Positions 1 to 12,100 of a stretch of 64,000 nucleotides of DNA are shown here, in pieces (the first letter of the stretch is position 1; every line of letters starts with the position of its first letter). Source of the stretch: Salminus brasiliensis (taxonomy: Eukaryota > Chordata > Actinopteri > Characiformes > Bryconidae). The notes below the pieces were generated by a model. The model was not told the DNA's origin and made no database searches. It saw only the letters and a program-made list of their open reading frames with translations. The position numbers and the translations under genes are program-made. The stretch covers positions 29,707,125-29,771,124 of the forward strand of contig NC_132894.1 of NCBI RefSeq assembly GCF_030463535.1. The letters run 5' to 3'.

Positions 1-1162
1 GTTGCACAAAATTGCCAAAGGAAATTAACTTTGAGCAACAGATGGGCTGCAGTCGTTTAAAAAAAAAGAAAAAAAGGGGGAGACAACATACAGTAGAGCT
101 ACCCCAGCAGGATTCCAGATTTTAGTCATTTCAGGGCTATACAACATTTAAAAATTGTCTTCAGTGTAACTATTAGTTGTTTAATTCTGAAATGATGCCT
201 AAATACCTTTTAAGAGCTAGTAGTCTTATGCATTGCAAGCAATGCTGTAGTCTTGATTCATTCATTCAGTTCATTCAGTCACTCATAGCAAAGTATGCCA
301 TTTCAGATGCAGCACAAATCCCAAACCAATGTGATGTTCAATATGTTAAAGAGATTAGGCTGCTGCATGTTCTGAGGGAGCAGATGCTGTAACCGAATCA
401 CACAGATCGTTCTGTCTGAAACGAGAGAGATACTAAAGTGCTGGTAACAGTGCAGCTGATTTTAAAGGTTATCTAGCTTGTACATGCATCATTGTCTGTC
501 TGGAATGGGACTCTATAATGCTTTTAATACATCCATTAAATGTCGTTTTTGTAGTCGGTGCTCTTAGACGGCTCATTTTTAAGTATTTAAGTAATGCGCC
601 AAGTCACACCTGAATTGAATACTGAAGCCAAATTGCAGAAACCAGGCGGAAACTACAGCTTAGTGTTTGTATGTCTTTATATATATATATATATATCCCC
701 CCACATTTCACACGTCGTCATACGTAGTCAAGTTTCACTTTAAGTATGACCTTAAGATAAAGCGAGATTAGGGATGGGAATTGGAAATGACTGATCGGTT
801 CCATCAGACACGGACAAGCAATAAAAGGTGGAGTTAAGGGCCTTACAGAGGCTGCTGCCTCTCCGCCTGTATGGAATGCATCATGTTCCTCTAGTTCTTT
901 CTCTGTGTGTGGGAGCCTGCTCAGGGCAGTGTTATTTGTGTGTGTGTGTGTGTGTGTGTGTGTTTGTTTGTGTGTGTGTGTGGTTTACCCCCCCACATAT
1001 TGGATGTTTTGTCCTGATTTGGCTCTGCACCGTACAAGTCTGGCTAAAAGCAAACAATGTTTTGGTTGCATGGTCTGTGTCCGACTTCATTGACATTGAA
1101 ATGTGTGATTAGCAAAGTGAGTACTGGTATTCGAATCACGAGCAAACCTTTTTCTTTTTCAG
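1..1162 (+). other. csnk1g1 intron, left edge
   Basis: Intronic sequence before the first visible csnk1g1 exon. It holds a short (TA)n at about 679-695 and an interrupted (GT)n at 937-982. I see no exon and no RNA gene. Confidence 0.7.
937..982. repeat. (GT)n microsatellite
   Basis: An interrupted GT run. Short open frames over it are simple-sequence artefacts. Confidence 0.95.
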
Positions 1163-1203
1163 GAAAGAACCTCTACACCAACGAGTATGTTGCTATCAAA
1201 TTG
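1163..1203 (+). CDS. csnk1g1: csnk1g1 exon with the VAIK lysine
   Basis: 41 nt between a pyrimidine-rich acceptor (ending ag at 1161-1162) and a gtatgt donor. It completes a split Gly codon and encodes [13 protein letters not shown], kinase subdomain II with the ATP-binding lysine. It ends in phase 0. This is the first csnk1g1 exon in the window. Confidence 0.93.
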
Positions 1204-4200
1204 GTATGTATCTTTTTTTTTTTTTATATTCTCTTGCACAATTCTCTGTGTTGTGAGGTTTCTTGTGTTTCTCAGTACTGCTGTGTTTCAAATGCTTCTA
1301 CGTTTCACTTCTTTATTTGAAGTGACGTTATATATCAATCATACCTCAGATAGCAGTTTTAGAACCTGGTTGAAGCTCCACTGACTGTAACAGGCTAAAT
1401 AACGTCTCTGTCATTGCCGCTCTGGGCCGGATCGCTGCCACTGCAGTATGTAACTTTGGTGGAGCTACACGTCATGTTTGTGTAAAATCCTCAGTCTCCA
1501 TGCTTCTTTCACTTCAGATGCTGGTTCTGTATCTCCACCTCAGCAAAGAACAGTATAGGATTGTTTGTTTTTATTTATTTATTTCTTTAGAAATCCGTAT
1601 GCAAGTCAATCCGCGTGTAGGACATATGGCTTTAAAAACAGACTACAGTCATTGGACAGCTCCATCTGCTTAAAAGAGGAACACTAACTGCCATTTCTGT
1701 TACATCAGTTGCGCCACAGTTTTTATCATCAGTCCTACTATACTGATATCAAATGTCAGATCTCATGACGACCCCAATTGCTAGAATGTGAGTAAAGCCA
1801 TTAACAAGATAACAACAAAGCTGTGTCTGGGAACTAAACGTAGGAAGCTCAGCACAGCCGTGTCAGATTACATCACTGGATGCTGTTTCTCAAAAGCCAG
1901 CACACACTGACGCGAACACCGCTGATGCCGGCTTGTTAAACCCACTACTGCAGATCTGGAGTGAATCACTTAGCTGTGACACACAGGAGCAGATATTAAT
2001 CACCTGCTTCTACGATGAGCTGTAGGATGCTTTTATTTGTATGACATACAGGGCTTTTTTTTTTTTTTTACTGCTGTAAGTTAGCTCTGTGGTTCCGTTC
2101 CAGCCCTCCACTCCAGGGCTTGCTAGGCCCTCAGTCGTGGGCTCGTGTCCATGCATACCTCTTGACCCACCTTGGAGACAAAAGGAGTGGCCAGCTGGTT
2201 GCTTTGCCACCGGATTGACATTCTAATATCACTGTGTAGAGGCTGCCTCTTGACTCAAATGTGTCTTGTTATAGACAGCGTTATATTCTGCCCTATTTAT
2301 TCTTTTTTTTTTTGGGCCATGTAAAAAAATAAATAAATCTAAATTAATAGTAATAATAATAATAATAAAAAAGCTTCTGAATGCTAAGCACCATATATGC
2401 ACATGATACATATAAGTTTAATTTGTATTTTTATAGCCTACAAATTATGTTTATTGTGTATGTTAATAGTATTTTTATGATGTATTTTCATTTCATATTT
2501 TATGCATTTTTTAACACCCATATTTAAGTATACAGAATATCTAAAGGGGGTTAATTTGGTCATGTAAACATACAGTGGGGCGCATTTTATTTATTTATTT
2601 ATATTTTTATTTTACAAATTTAACTTGGAAATACACAACAAATGGCAACACAATTGTAATATTTATCAAGTTCTATAGAAGAATTTCGAGGCGTTTTTGC
2701 AAACATGCCGCTCAAAGGAAACCCTGCCATTAAAGGAAGCGGGGGATGCCGTAATTTTACATCTTTAAATAACAAGAATTTAAAAAATGTGTTTGTATTT
2801 AATGATTATACTTTTAACCCAAACTGTTATGAAATTGAAAAGTAAAACATTTGTTTAAAAGTGGACAACAGTGAGGAAAATACACCATTTGTATCCCGCT
2901 CAGTCTTGCGCAATATAAGCTAAACTGTTCTGAAAGTAAGAAGAAAGTGACATCAAGCCCATTATGTTTAGGACTGCTGTCCGAGGCCCTTGAAGTTAAA
3001 CAATGGCTGGCGGAAATGGTGGCATAAAAGTGCCAACTGGTGACCTTGAAAAAGACTCCGGTCAATGGTTTTGGACCTTGGTTGCCTTAATTCTATGCCC
3101 AATAGGGAAGTCTCTGTGGTGGTGTTTTGGACCGCTTAGACTTGGTTTAAATTGGGAATGAGCTATTTATTGTGGATGATTGTTGAATGGGCCGCTCGCT
3201 TCCGGTACAGTCCACTTCTAATTGTGTTTATTTTTCTTTCTTTCTTTCATCCCTCAACATTAAAGGAACCTGTGAAGTCCAGGGCACCACAGCTACATTT
3301 GGAGTACCGGTTCTACAAAACATTAGGGAGCACAGGTAAGATTCAAAAGCTGTTTCGATTGCTTATGATTTTGTGTGTTTTATTTGATAACTCGTGATTT
3401 TTGTTAGACCGTCCCAATGGTTGTTCAGCATGATTTTCATTGCAGGCCCTTGAATTTGAAATGTAGGTGTTATGTGAAACTTTTAATTTAAGTGCCTACA
3501 TGTCAGAGAAGTCACAGGGCATGAAGTTTGGTGTGGCGCAACAGATAACACCACTACCTGCCACTGAGTTACAACACTATGTGGGAGACCAGGGTTCGAT
3601 TCCCGGTCTGGGTGCTGCGCTACACCAATATAAGTCCTTGGGCCAGACTCCTAACACTACACTGGCCCTCCTCTGTGATATGGATAACCTTGTATGTCGC
3701 TCTGGATAAGAGCGTCTGCTAAATGCCATAAATGTAAATGTAAGTTTGCAGTTATTACTGGCTTGTAGATTACATGAACCCCCTTGTTGTGATTGCTTGA
3801 AGTTGCACAGCTGGATTCTAGTGCTTTGAATGGCCCATTGGTGCTTTGTTGCTGTTGTAGCTTCTTGAAGGACTTGCTCATCTATCCCTGTTCCAGTGGA
3901 GCTTTGGAGCTCTGCTTAGAAACATTCAAGTGTTTGGCTCCTCAGTGAATGCTCTGAGGAGATCATGCTCAGCTCTGCAGTAGAAACAGTAGGCTATAAA
4001 GTGTCTTAGGGAGTTGTGGTGTTTGGGGGGGGGGGCGTGATGCTGTCAGCTGCTGATTTCTCGTTTAGCCCCAAGGCAGGTGCAGAGATGCATTTCCTTC
4101 CTGAGAGAACTGATAAGACGTCCTGATTGGTCTGCTGCGGCACTGCTGATGGTGTTGTCGGCACGTTGTGAGGCCAGATAAGTGGCCGGTGTGTGACGGA

Positions 4201-6127
4201 TGGGCCCTTTTGTTTTCTTTGGGAGCTCGAAAGGTTCGATCCTTTCGCCCTGCTCTTTAATCCAGGAAGCAGCAGTGGTAGCAGCAGTGGTAGCAGCAGT
4301 GGTAGCAGCAGCAGCTCTGGCGTCACAGGTGCAGCGCGCTGACGGGGTTTCCCTGGTGACACCATGCAAATGCTATCCCTCCTTTGTGAATCTCGGCTGA
4401 GCGGTGCGGGCAGCCTGAGGCACGCTGCTGTTTAAAGTGCTTGCGCTGTTTCTACACCTTTTAAGTTCCGCTTGTGCATTGTCTTGTGCAGGATCGTCGC
4501 TGATGAAGACAAAGCTAGGTTTTTGCTGTGTTTTTAGGCACACAGGAAAGGGAAGAGGGAAGTGACATGTTCAGTTAGTGTCCGCTTCCTTTCCTCAGAG
4601 AGCGCTGTGTTTGGTTTGGGCTGTCAGAACTTGGTAACTTGTGAATGAAAGCAGATGGAATTGCAGTTTGTGGAATCAGTAGATGGTCTAACCTTGGTAC
4701 TGCAGTAACCTTGACCCAGAGATGTGCTTGAAATTTGCTGGTATTTCCTTGTGCAATTTATTTTCTGCACACATCATTTTGTTTGGTTGGAAACCTGATT
4801 GTTGCCAAACTACCTTGTTGTGAATAAAGTAAAATAAGAAGGTGGTCAGATGGTTATTATATGGTAATTTGTGTGAGATTAGGGATCATGCTAGTGGTAG
4901 AGTAAGGCTCACATATGGTATTTAGGCGTTACCTATTAAAGTAACACTAAAAAATTGTATCTAGCTGGTTGCTATAGTGTTGCTAAGGTGTAGCTAAGTG
5001 GTCACTATGGTGTTGCTAAGTGATTGGTATGGTATTCAGGTGTTATTTATATTTGCTCGTTTTACGTTGATGTTTCTAAATGTTGGTTGATGGTTGCAAT
5101 GGAAATTCAGGGGGTTGCTAGGGTATCCCAGCTATATGATTTCGCTAGTGTGGCTAGGTGGTTGCTGTAGCATACCATGTCGTGGCAGTGGTGTTGCTAA
5201 GTGACTGCTATGGTGTTCCAGGTGGCTGTTTTGGTATCCAGTTGGTATGCAGTGCATCTATGTTTCTAGATGTTGATCTCAAGATTACTATGGAAATCCA
5301 GTGGTTTTCTAAAGTATCCCTGCTATGTGAGTGCTGTAGTGTTGCTAGTTGGTAGCTACATGGTCACTGTAGTGTTGCTAACTGGTTGCTGTGGCATCCC
5401 AGATGGTTGCTGTGGTGTGGCTAAGTGGGTGTTGGAAGGGTGCTAAAATGTTGCTCGATGGTTGCTGTGGTGTTTCAGGTGGTTGCCCAGGTGTTGCCAA
5501 GTGGTTGCTGACATACCACTAGTGGAATGTCATATAGGTAATGTAGCAGCCCTCGTCATCGGCCAGTGCTGCCAAGATCAGTCATGATAATGTTGAATAA
5601 TATATTTTGCAGCCCGAGTTGCCGTACGTCGTTTTACCCAATGAGATCACTTTAATGCTGAAATGTTTTAACTGCTTTCAGTAATAAAGCACAGGTGTCT
5701 TATTTGCCTGACCTGTGTTTACCGTTGCGAGTAGGATTGGTAACGTGGATCACTATGTCCAGTCCAGGAACTGGTGTCTTTCTTAGCTTACCAGCTCACA
5801 AAGGTAAAGGGTAGCTGCATCCATCTGAGCACCACCACATCAATAATTCAGTGCACAGCACAGTTTATGCACCACCCTGGAGTCTGTAGTAGGATCTGCC
5901 CACCTGCCTTTTAAGATGTTGGCCTACATACAGCGTTAAATCTTGTACAAACGCTACCTAAACACACAAAGCCACTTATAGACCAGGTTTTCATTAGGCT
6001 GCACGTTTAAGGCTTTTTAAATTTCTTAACAGATGAGGCCATTGCTGTGTAGGAAAGCTGCTTTTTTTGCTCTTCTTGAATATTTATTCATGTCTTTAGT
6101 CTATATTAGTCATGTCTTTAGTCTATA

Positions 6128-6161
<34 letters not shown>

Positions 6162-9100
6162 TGTGTCTGGTTCTCATTGTTGAGTGGCTGCCCTACAACA
6201 GGGTTGCTGTCAGTGATGAATCAGCAGTACTGGAAAGCTGGCATTCTGGCCAAGAGTGTTTCCAGGATGCCCTCTTAAAGTTGTTACTTGGGAGGGTCTA
6301 AGAGGAGTCAAGAGACTGAACTGGAGCTGGAGGTGTTCTTTAATGGGCATTTATTTATTTATTGTATTTATTTTTCAGTGGTATATAAGCAGGTATGGAC
6401 ACTAGCAACTTACAATTGTGTGTATATATAAATTTATATATATTTTTGTATCTATAAATGTTTTATAATTCACACCTCTTCATCTGTAAAAGTGATTATT
6501 ATTATATTTCTCGTGCAAAACAAATTATGATTGAACACTAGGTCTTGAAAGTGTGTGTGTGTTTGTGTTGTGTGTTTATGTTTTTTTTTTTTTTTTTTTT
6601 TTTAATATAGGCATCTTCGCCCTAATAGAAACATGATCTTTTTCGTTACATATGTCTCATCTAACCAAATTTGTCTTCCAATATGTGAGGAGCCACCTTC
6701 TTTTTATTTTTATATTTATTTATTTTTATTTTTTACATATCCTTTTCTGTTATTTCAGGGTTTACCTCCCCCAAACCTCAAGGGTAACTCAAAATTAAAT
6801 ATATTTTGCAGTCTGTTGTGCAAATTCACACGTTTCATTGGTCAGTGGGCATTCCCTAGTTTTCATCACTGGCAGAAGCTTTAACTGTAATTCCAGCGGA
6901 AATCAAGATTAGAGGTGGGCGATACAGTAAAAATATCAACAATTAAAAAAAATAATAAATCTCCAATGGTGTCAAAAATTATTAGTTTTGCTGTAGCAGC
7001 AAAACTGTCCAGATAAGGCTTTCTGCTAGATAATGGAAGATTACTGTGAAGATTTGATTGTGTTCAGCCCCAAGAGCTTAAGTGAGGGCTTCCTACCAGC
7101 GACCTTCAGGTCACAGCGGAGAAATATGCATCTAGGAGGCCAGTGGTCATTCTCATTGCCAAGGTACTCTCACATTCTAGACGTCTCTCCGTAAGAGGCC
7201 TAGAAGGGTGTGGGCTTCTCTTTATGGTCTCATTGGTGCAGTTCAGAGTTCAGATGCTGACCTAAACCATCTGCAAATTATAATGCCCACAAGCTTTAGC
7301 ATGACACACACTTGATGGAAGGCAGCCAAGCAGCCATAAAAGACGAGCTGTGGAATACCTTCCGCTTGCCCTTGAACAGCGACGAGCAACTGGATGTTTT
7401 CTCTTTGCAAGATTCATGCTTAATTTGAGAGCGCTGACATGATCAACAAGACAAGTCATATCCTGCATCCCCTGCTCATGGTAAACGTCAGGCTTTGGTA
7501 TAGATGAATGTTTATTTTGTGGCCCAGCCTCTCTTGGAATAGCCAGTATAACACAGCAGCATTTTGTGAGTAAATGGCAAAGGCAAGCACATTTTGAATG
7601 TGGTCTGGTATGGTCTTCTACATCCCCATTTGAAGTGCAGGGGGTAGATAAACATAAGCTGGAGTTATTATGTAGAACATCCAGTTCTTAAGTCGGGTTT
7701 GAGTGTGCTGGAGCACGGCGGTCTGGAGTTCCGGTGTATTTAATTTGTGTGAACAGCAAACAGGGCTGAACTCTTTTCCAATGCAGAAGTCTTCATGAAG
7801 TCTGTTTAACCATTCATCTAAACACTGGACATCCTTGTGGTGTTATAAGCTGCTATAAGCATTATCTAAGCATGTGTTGAATTTGATGTGCTGTTTCTTG
7901 ATGACTTAACTTGCTAAATGAAAGCTCATGATGTCTCTATGATTAAGCAGCTCCGGTGCTGTTAGTTTTCCTGTAATCATCCTATGAACGGTGCTGATGG
8001 GTATCTAATAATGTTCATACTTATGTGCGGTTGTCATAAGTAGTTCGAAGATAGCTCGATCCTCGAACTGTTGTTCACACAGTATGTATGATATTTTTAC
8101 TAAAAAAGCAAACTGTAAGAAAGCTGTTTCATTGTTTTTCAGTGTGACTAAAGGCCAAAAACTCTTAATATTGTGTTGCACAAATGTGAACCCATGGACT
8201 GACACTGTTCTGGAGACGACTGCTCCAAGGTCGCAGTTAGAACGGACAGGAAGGATTCGTCTTGGCATTATTATTTGGTTCAGTACATTTTTGCTAGTTT
8301 AAAAAGGCTTGACAAGGCAAGGAATCCTCAAATAGTTTGTATTTTTCCCCAGTTTCCTTCCGTATTTAGTCATTTCCTCTTCCCACCTGCTTGTTAGAAA
8401 TTCCACTATCACACAATGCTAACAGCACTGGGAGACTGAAGACTAACATGCTTCCTCTGAATCACATGAAGGCAAGGCAACTGCTTCCTTGGACTGCTGG
8501 ACATGCTTGGAGGAGAACACCTGACTGCTGATTCTGTTGCTTCAGCTTACAGCCGCCAGTATCAACATCGCTCTGGAGTGATTGGGAAGAAGGAGGGCTA
8601 TCCAAGGCCAAAGCCAACACCCAGTCACTGATGGCTGTGGCATTACTGTTGACTATTGGTTTTAATCACCTTTGTGATCTCAGTGCTGAGAACTCCATGT
8701 ATAATACCACCAACTGAAACAGTGCTGTCATTTTCCCCACATTCTTTACACCTATGAAGAAAACCCAGTTTAATACCAGCAGATAGCTTTTCCCAGGACA
8801 TTGGTGATCATGAACTGGACAATTCCATTATGCTTAGGCTGTGTTTGTTGTAAACATCAGTGATGAACTGTAACAAGGTGCAGGGAGCTTGTGCTTATTA
8901 ACACTTGCATGCATGATGATGTAGTCCCACATTATCGGTTTATTAAGACTAGCCCTGACTGTCCTAGACCATCTGGGGTAACAGGGTGCAGTAAAAGTTA
9001 ATCTGCCCTTGTTAGTGATTGGGTTTAATCAATATCTGAGACTGTCTATTCAAGCATAAAGGACTCATGAAACTGAGCTTTTGTGGAAGTAGGAGAGTTC

Positions 9101-12100
9101 TGGTCAGCCTGAAGATGTCCTATGAAGGCGCTTCTAGACGTTTGTCCCACAGTAGCGGAAGTGTGGCTCTGGGACCCTGCACTGGCAGGTGTGGGAGATG
9201 CAGTTGGGATTCTGACGTCCTCAGGATGTGCTTCCTTCTCTAGCCGCCAAACGGCTCTGAAAGACCACCCCCTCCCCCTAGGCTGGACCCAGCTGGAGAT
9301 AATGTTCCTGCTCTGCACTCACACATTGCATTGATCTTGAGAGCCCAGTACAAAGCTTTAGCCAGACCTTCCTTTTCCATAGATCTGTAGAAAAAAATGG
9401 GTATAATTGATTATGCAACATTATGAAGTGGGCTAGGAAGAGGCAGCCACAGGAGGGGAGATTGTATATGAGGGCTGGGTGGGCTACTGCTGGGTGGCTT
9501 CCTCTGGGTCCGCTGCTGGGGCTCCCTGCTCATGCTTTATGGATAAAGGCTGGGGGATGGGTTAGGGGAGGCCCAAAGCTCTCCTTCTCTGTGGGTATAC
9601 CCCCCCCCCCCCCCCCCCCCCCTTTTCTTCTTTACTCAGCAATTCTAGAACGGCAGGTCTGGATGGATTATAATGGGAGCGCCTGTTTTGTCGGGGCAGG
9701 GTCTTTGGGTGTTAAGCCTGTTGCACTTATGTGCTAGGTTTGCAGGAATGCAGGAAGGCTCTGAACTCAGAAGCGAAGTTTTGTTTATACAATAATAACG
9801 TCTGTTTACACAACATGAGTTAGTGGTGAGCTTGATTTTCATTCAAGCTTGACGTGCTTGATTGTCATCCTTGTCTTTAAAAGGTGATTTTTAAGGAGGA
9901 AGGTTTTTATGCTATTTTAAAATAGTGCTTTAAAATGTCAAATTTGATCATCTTGATAACCCTTGGTTGTGCTAGTGGTCAGTCAAACAACAAAACTGTG
10001 ACTTCCACTGTCAAAGAAAGCAGAAGTAGGAAACCGGATAACTGATAAAAGAGGAATGTCATATTATATTTAAATAATTTGAATATTTAAAAAGAATATT
10101 TAACTTTCTTTGGTTAAAAAATAATTGGACACCTTAAGCTGTTATACGGGCAGTTCAGGCCTTCTCCCTCCCTTAATAACAAATTGCTGAGAAACCACTG
10201 AAACCTCTTGGAGTTGCCAAATCAGCATTTTACTGTATTCTTATAAAGAGTGGGTACTGGCAATCATGAAAGACAATTAAAGTACATGCTAACAGAACCT
10301 TTTCCTTTGTGAAGAGAAACTTTTCACAGCATCTAGTCAAGGCAAGAATGCTTGTAAGGAGGTAAGCCTGTCCTGGTCAATCAGTGATTCGTAATCTTCC
10401 AGAAAATTGTGCATGAATACAGACTAAATGAACGTGGAGTACGGACCACTGGCTCTGTCCGTATCTGTAAGCTTTCAGAAAATGTGCACCAATACGACCG
10501 AAATGAACGTGGAGCTCCAACCACAGGCTTCCGCCGTATCCATGAGCCATCCATGTATCCGTAAGCTTTCAGAAAACCTGCACTAGTATGAAGGTGGAGC
10601 TCCGACCACAGGCTCCGTCCGTATCTGTAAGCTTTCAGAAAACCTGCACCAGTATGAACATGGAGCTCCGACCACAGGCTCCGTCCGTATCTGTAAGCTT
10701 TCAGAAAACATGCACCAGTATGAACGTGGAGCTCCGACCGCAGGCTCCGTCCGTATCCGTAAGCTTTCAGAAAACCTGCACCAGCATGAACATAGAGCTC
10801 CGACCACAGGCTCCGTCCGTATCTGTAAGCTTTCAGAAAACCTGCACCAGTATGAACGTGGAGCTCCGACCACAGGCTCCGTCCGTATCCGTAAGCTTTC
10901 AGAAAACCTGCACCAGTATGGACATGGAGCTCCGACCACAGGCTCCGTCCGTATCCGTAAGCTTTCAGAAAACCTACACCAGTATGAACATGGAGCTCCA
11001 ACCACAGGCTCCGTCCGTATCTGTAAGCTTTCAGAAAACATGCACCAGTATGAACATGGAGCTCCGACCACAGGCTCCGTCCGTATCCGTAAGCTTTCAG
11101 AAAACATGCACCAGTATGAACGTGGAGCTCCGACCACAGGCTCCGTCCGTATCTGTAAGCTTTCAGAAAACCTGCACCAGTATGAACGTGGAGCTCTGAC
11201 CACAGGCTCCATCCGTATCCGTAAGCTTTCAGAAAACCTGCACCAGTATGAACGTGGAGCTCCGACCACAGGCTCCATCCGTATCTGTAAGCTTTCAGAA
11301 AACCTGCACCAGTATGAACGTGGAGCTCTGACCAATAGGCTCCGTCCGTATCCGTAAGCTTTCAGAAAACCTGCACCAGTATGAACGTGGAGCTCTGACC
11401 AATAGGCTCCGTCCGTATCCGTAAGCTTTCAGAAAACCTGCACCAGTATGAACGTGGAGCTCCGACCACAGGCTCCGTCCGTATCTGTAAGCTTTCAGAA
11501 AACCTGCACCAGTATGAACGTGGAGCTCCGACCACAGGCTCCGTCCGTATCCGTAAGCTTTCAGAAAACCTGCACCAGTATGAACGTGGAGCTCCGACCA
11601 CAGGCTCCGTCCGTATCCGTAAGCTTTCAGAAAACATGCACCAGTATGAACGTGGAGCTCCGACCACAGGCTCCGTCCGTATCCGTAAGCTTTCAGAAAA
11701 CCTGCACCAGTGTGAACAAAGTAAACCTAAAGCACGGACCACTGGCTCAGTCTGTGTTCATACTTACTTTGAGCATGAACGAACCTTAATTACTAAATAG
11801 TAACAACAATTTAGTTCAACCACTTGAATCAAAGCTGAAAGTCTACACTTCAGTTATATCTCGGTTTCTTCAGTTCAAATCCTTTGTGTACAGCTTCAGT
11901 CTAGAAACATGTCTGTGGAGCGCGCTGGAGGGAGGGGGTTAGGATTTGTTTGACTCCGGAGATTCGTGACCGATATATTCAGATAACCTCCTTGACTTTG
12001 ACAGAAGTTTCGATGGTTTTGAGGCCTGTCTACAGGCCGTGGTGTCGCTCTCCCGCCGATCTTGCTAATCTTTGATCAGCAGCGCAACGTTTTCAAGTGA

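Noticed and set aside
3530..3740. tRNA gene suggested by box A and box B
   Set aside because: It does not fold as a tRNA and continues into a SINE body and tail; the same applies to 38876-39165 and 61737-62026.
4006..4400. Overlapping frames with poly Leu, poly Ala/Thr and poly Val/Ala on both strands
   Set aside because: Produced by the 12-bp AGCAGCAGTGGT repeat.
9046..9334. Open frames of 70-90 codons on both strands
   Set aside because: No domain, no splice phase match with csnk1g1 and no relation to known retroelement proteins that I can see.
10381..11789. Several long overlapping open frames on both strands
   Set aside because: All are translations of the 66-bp tandem repeat; there is no start context, splice fit or known domain.
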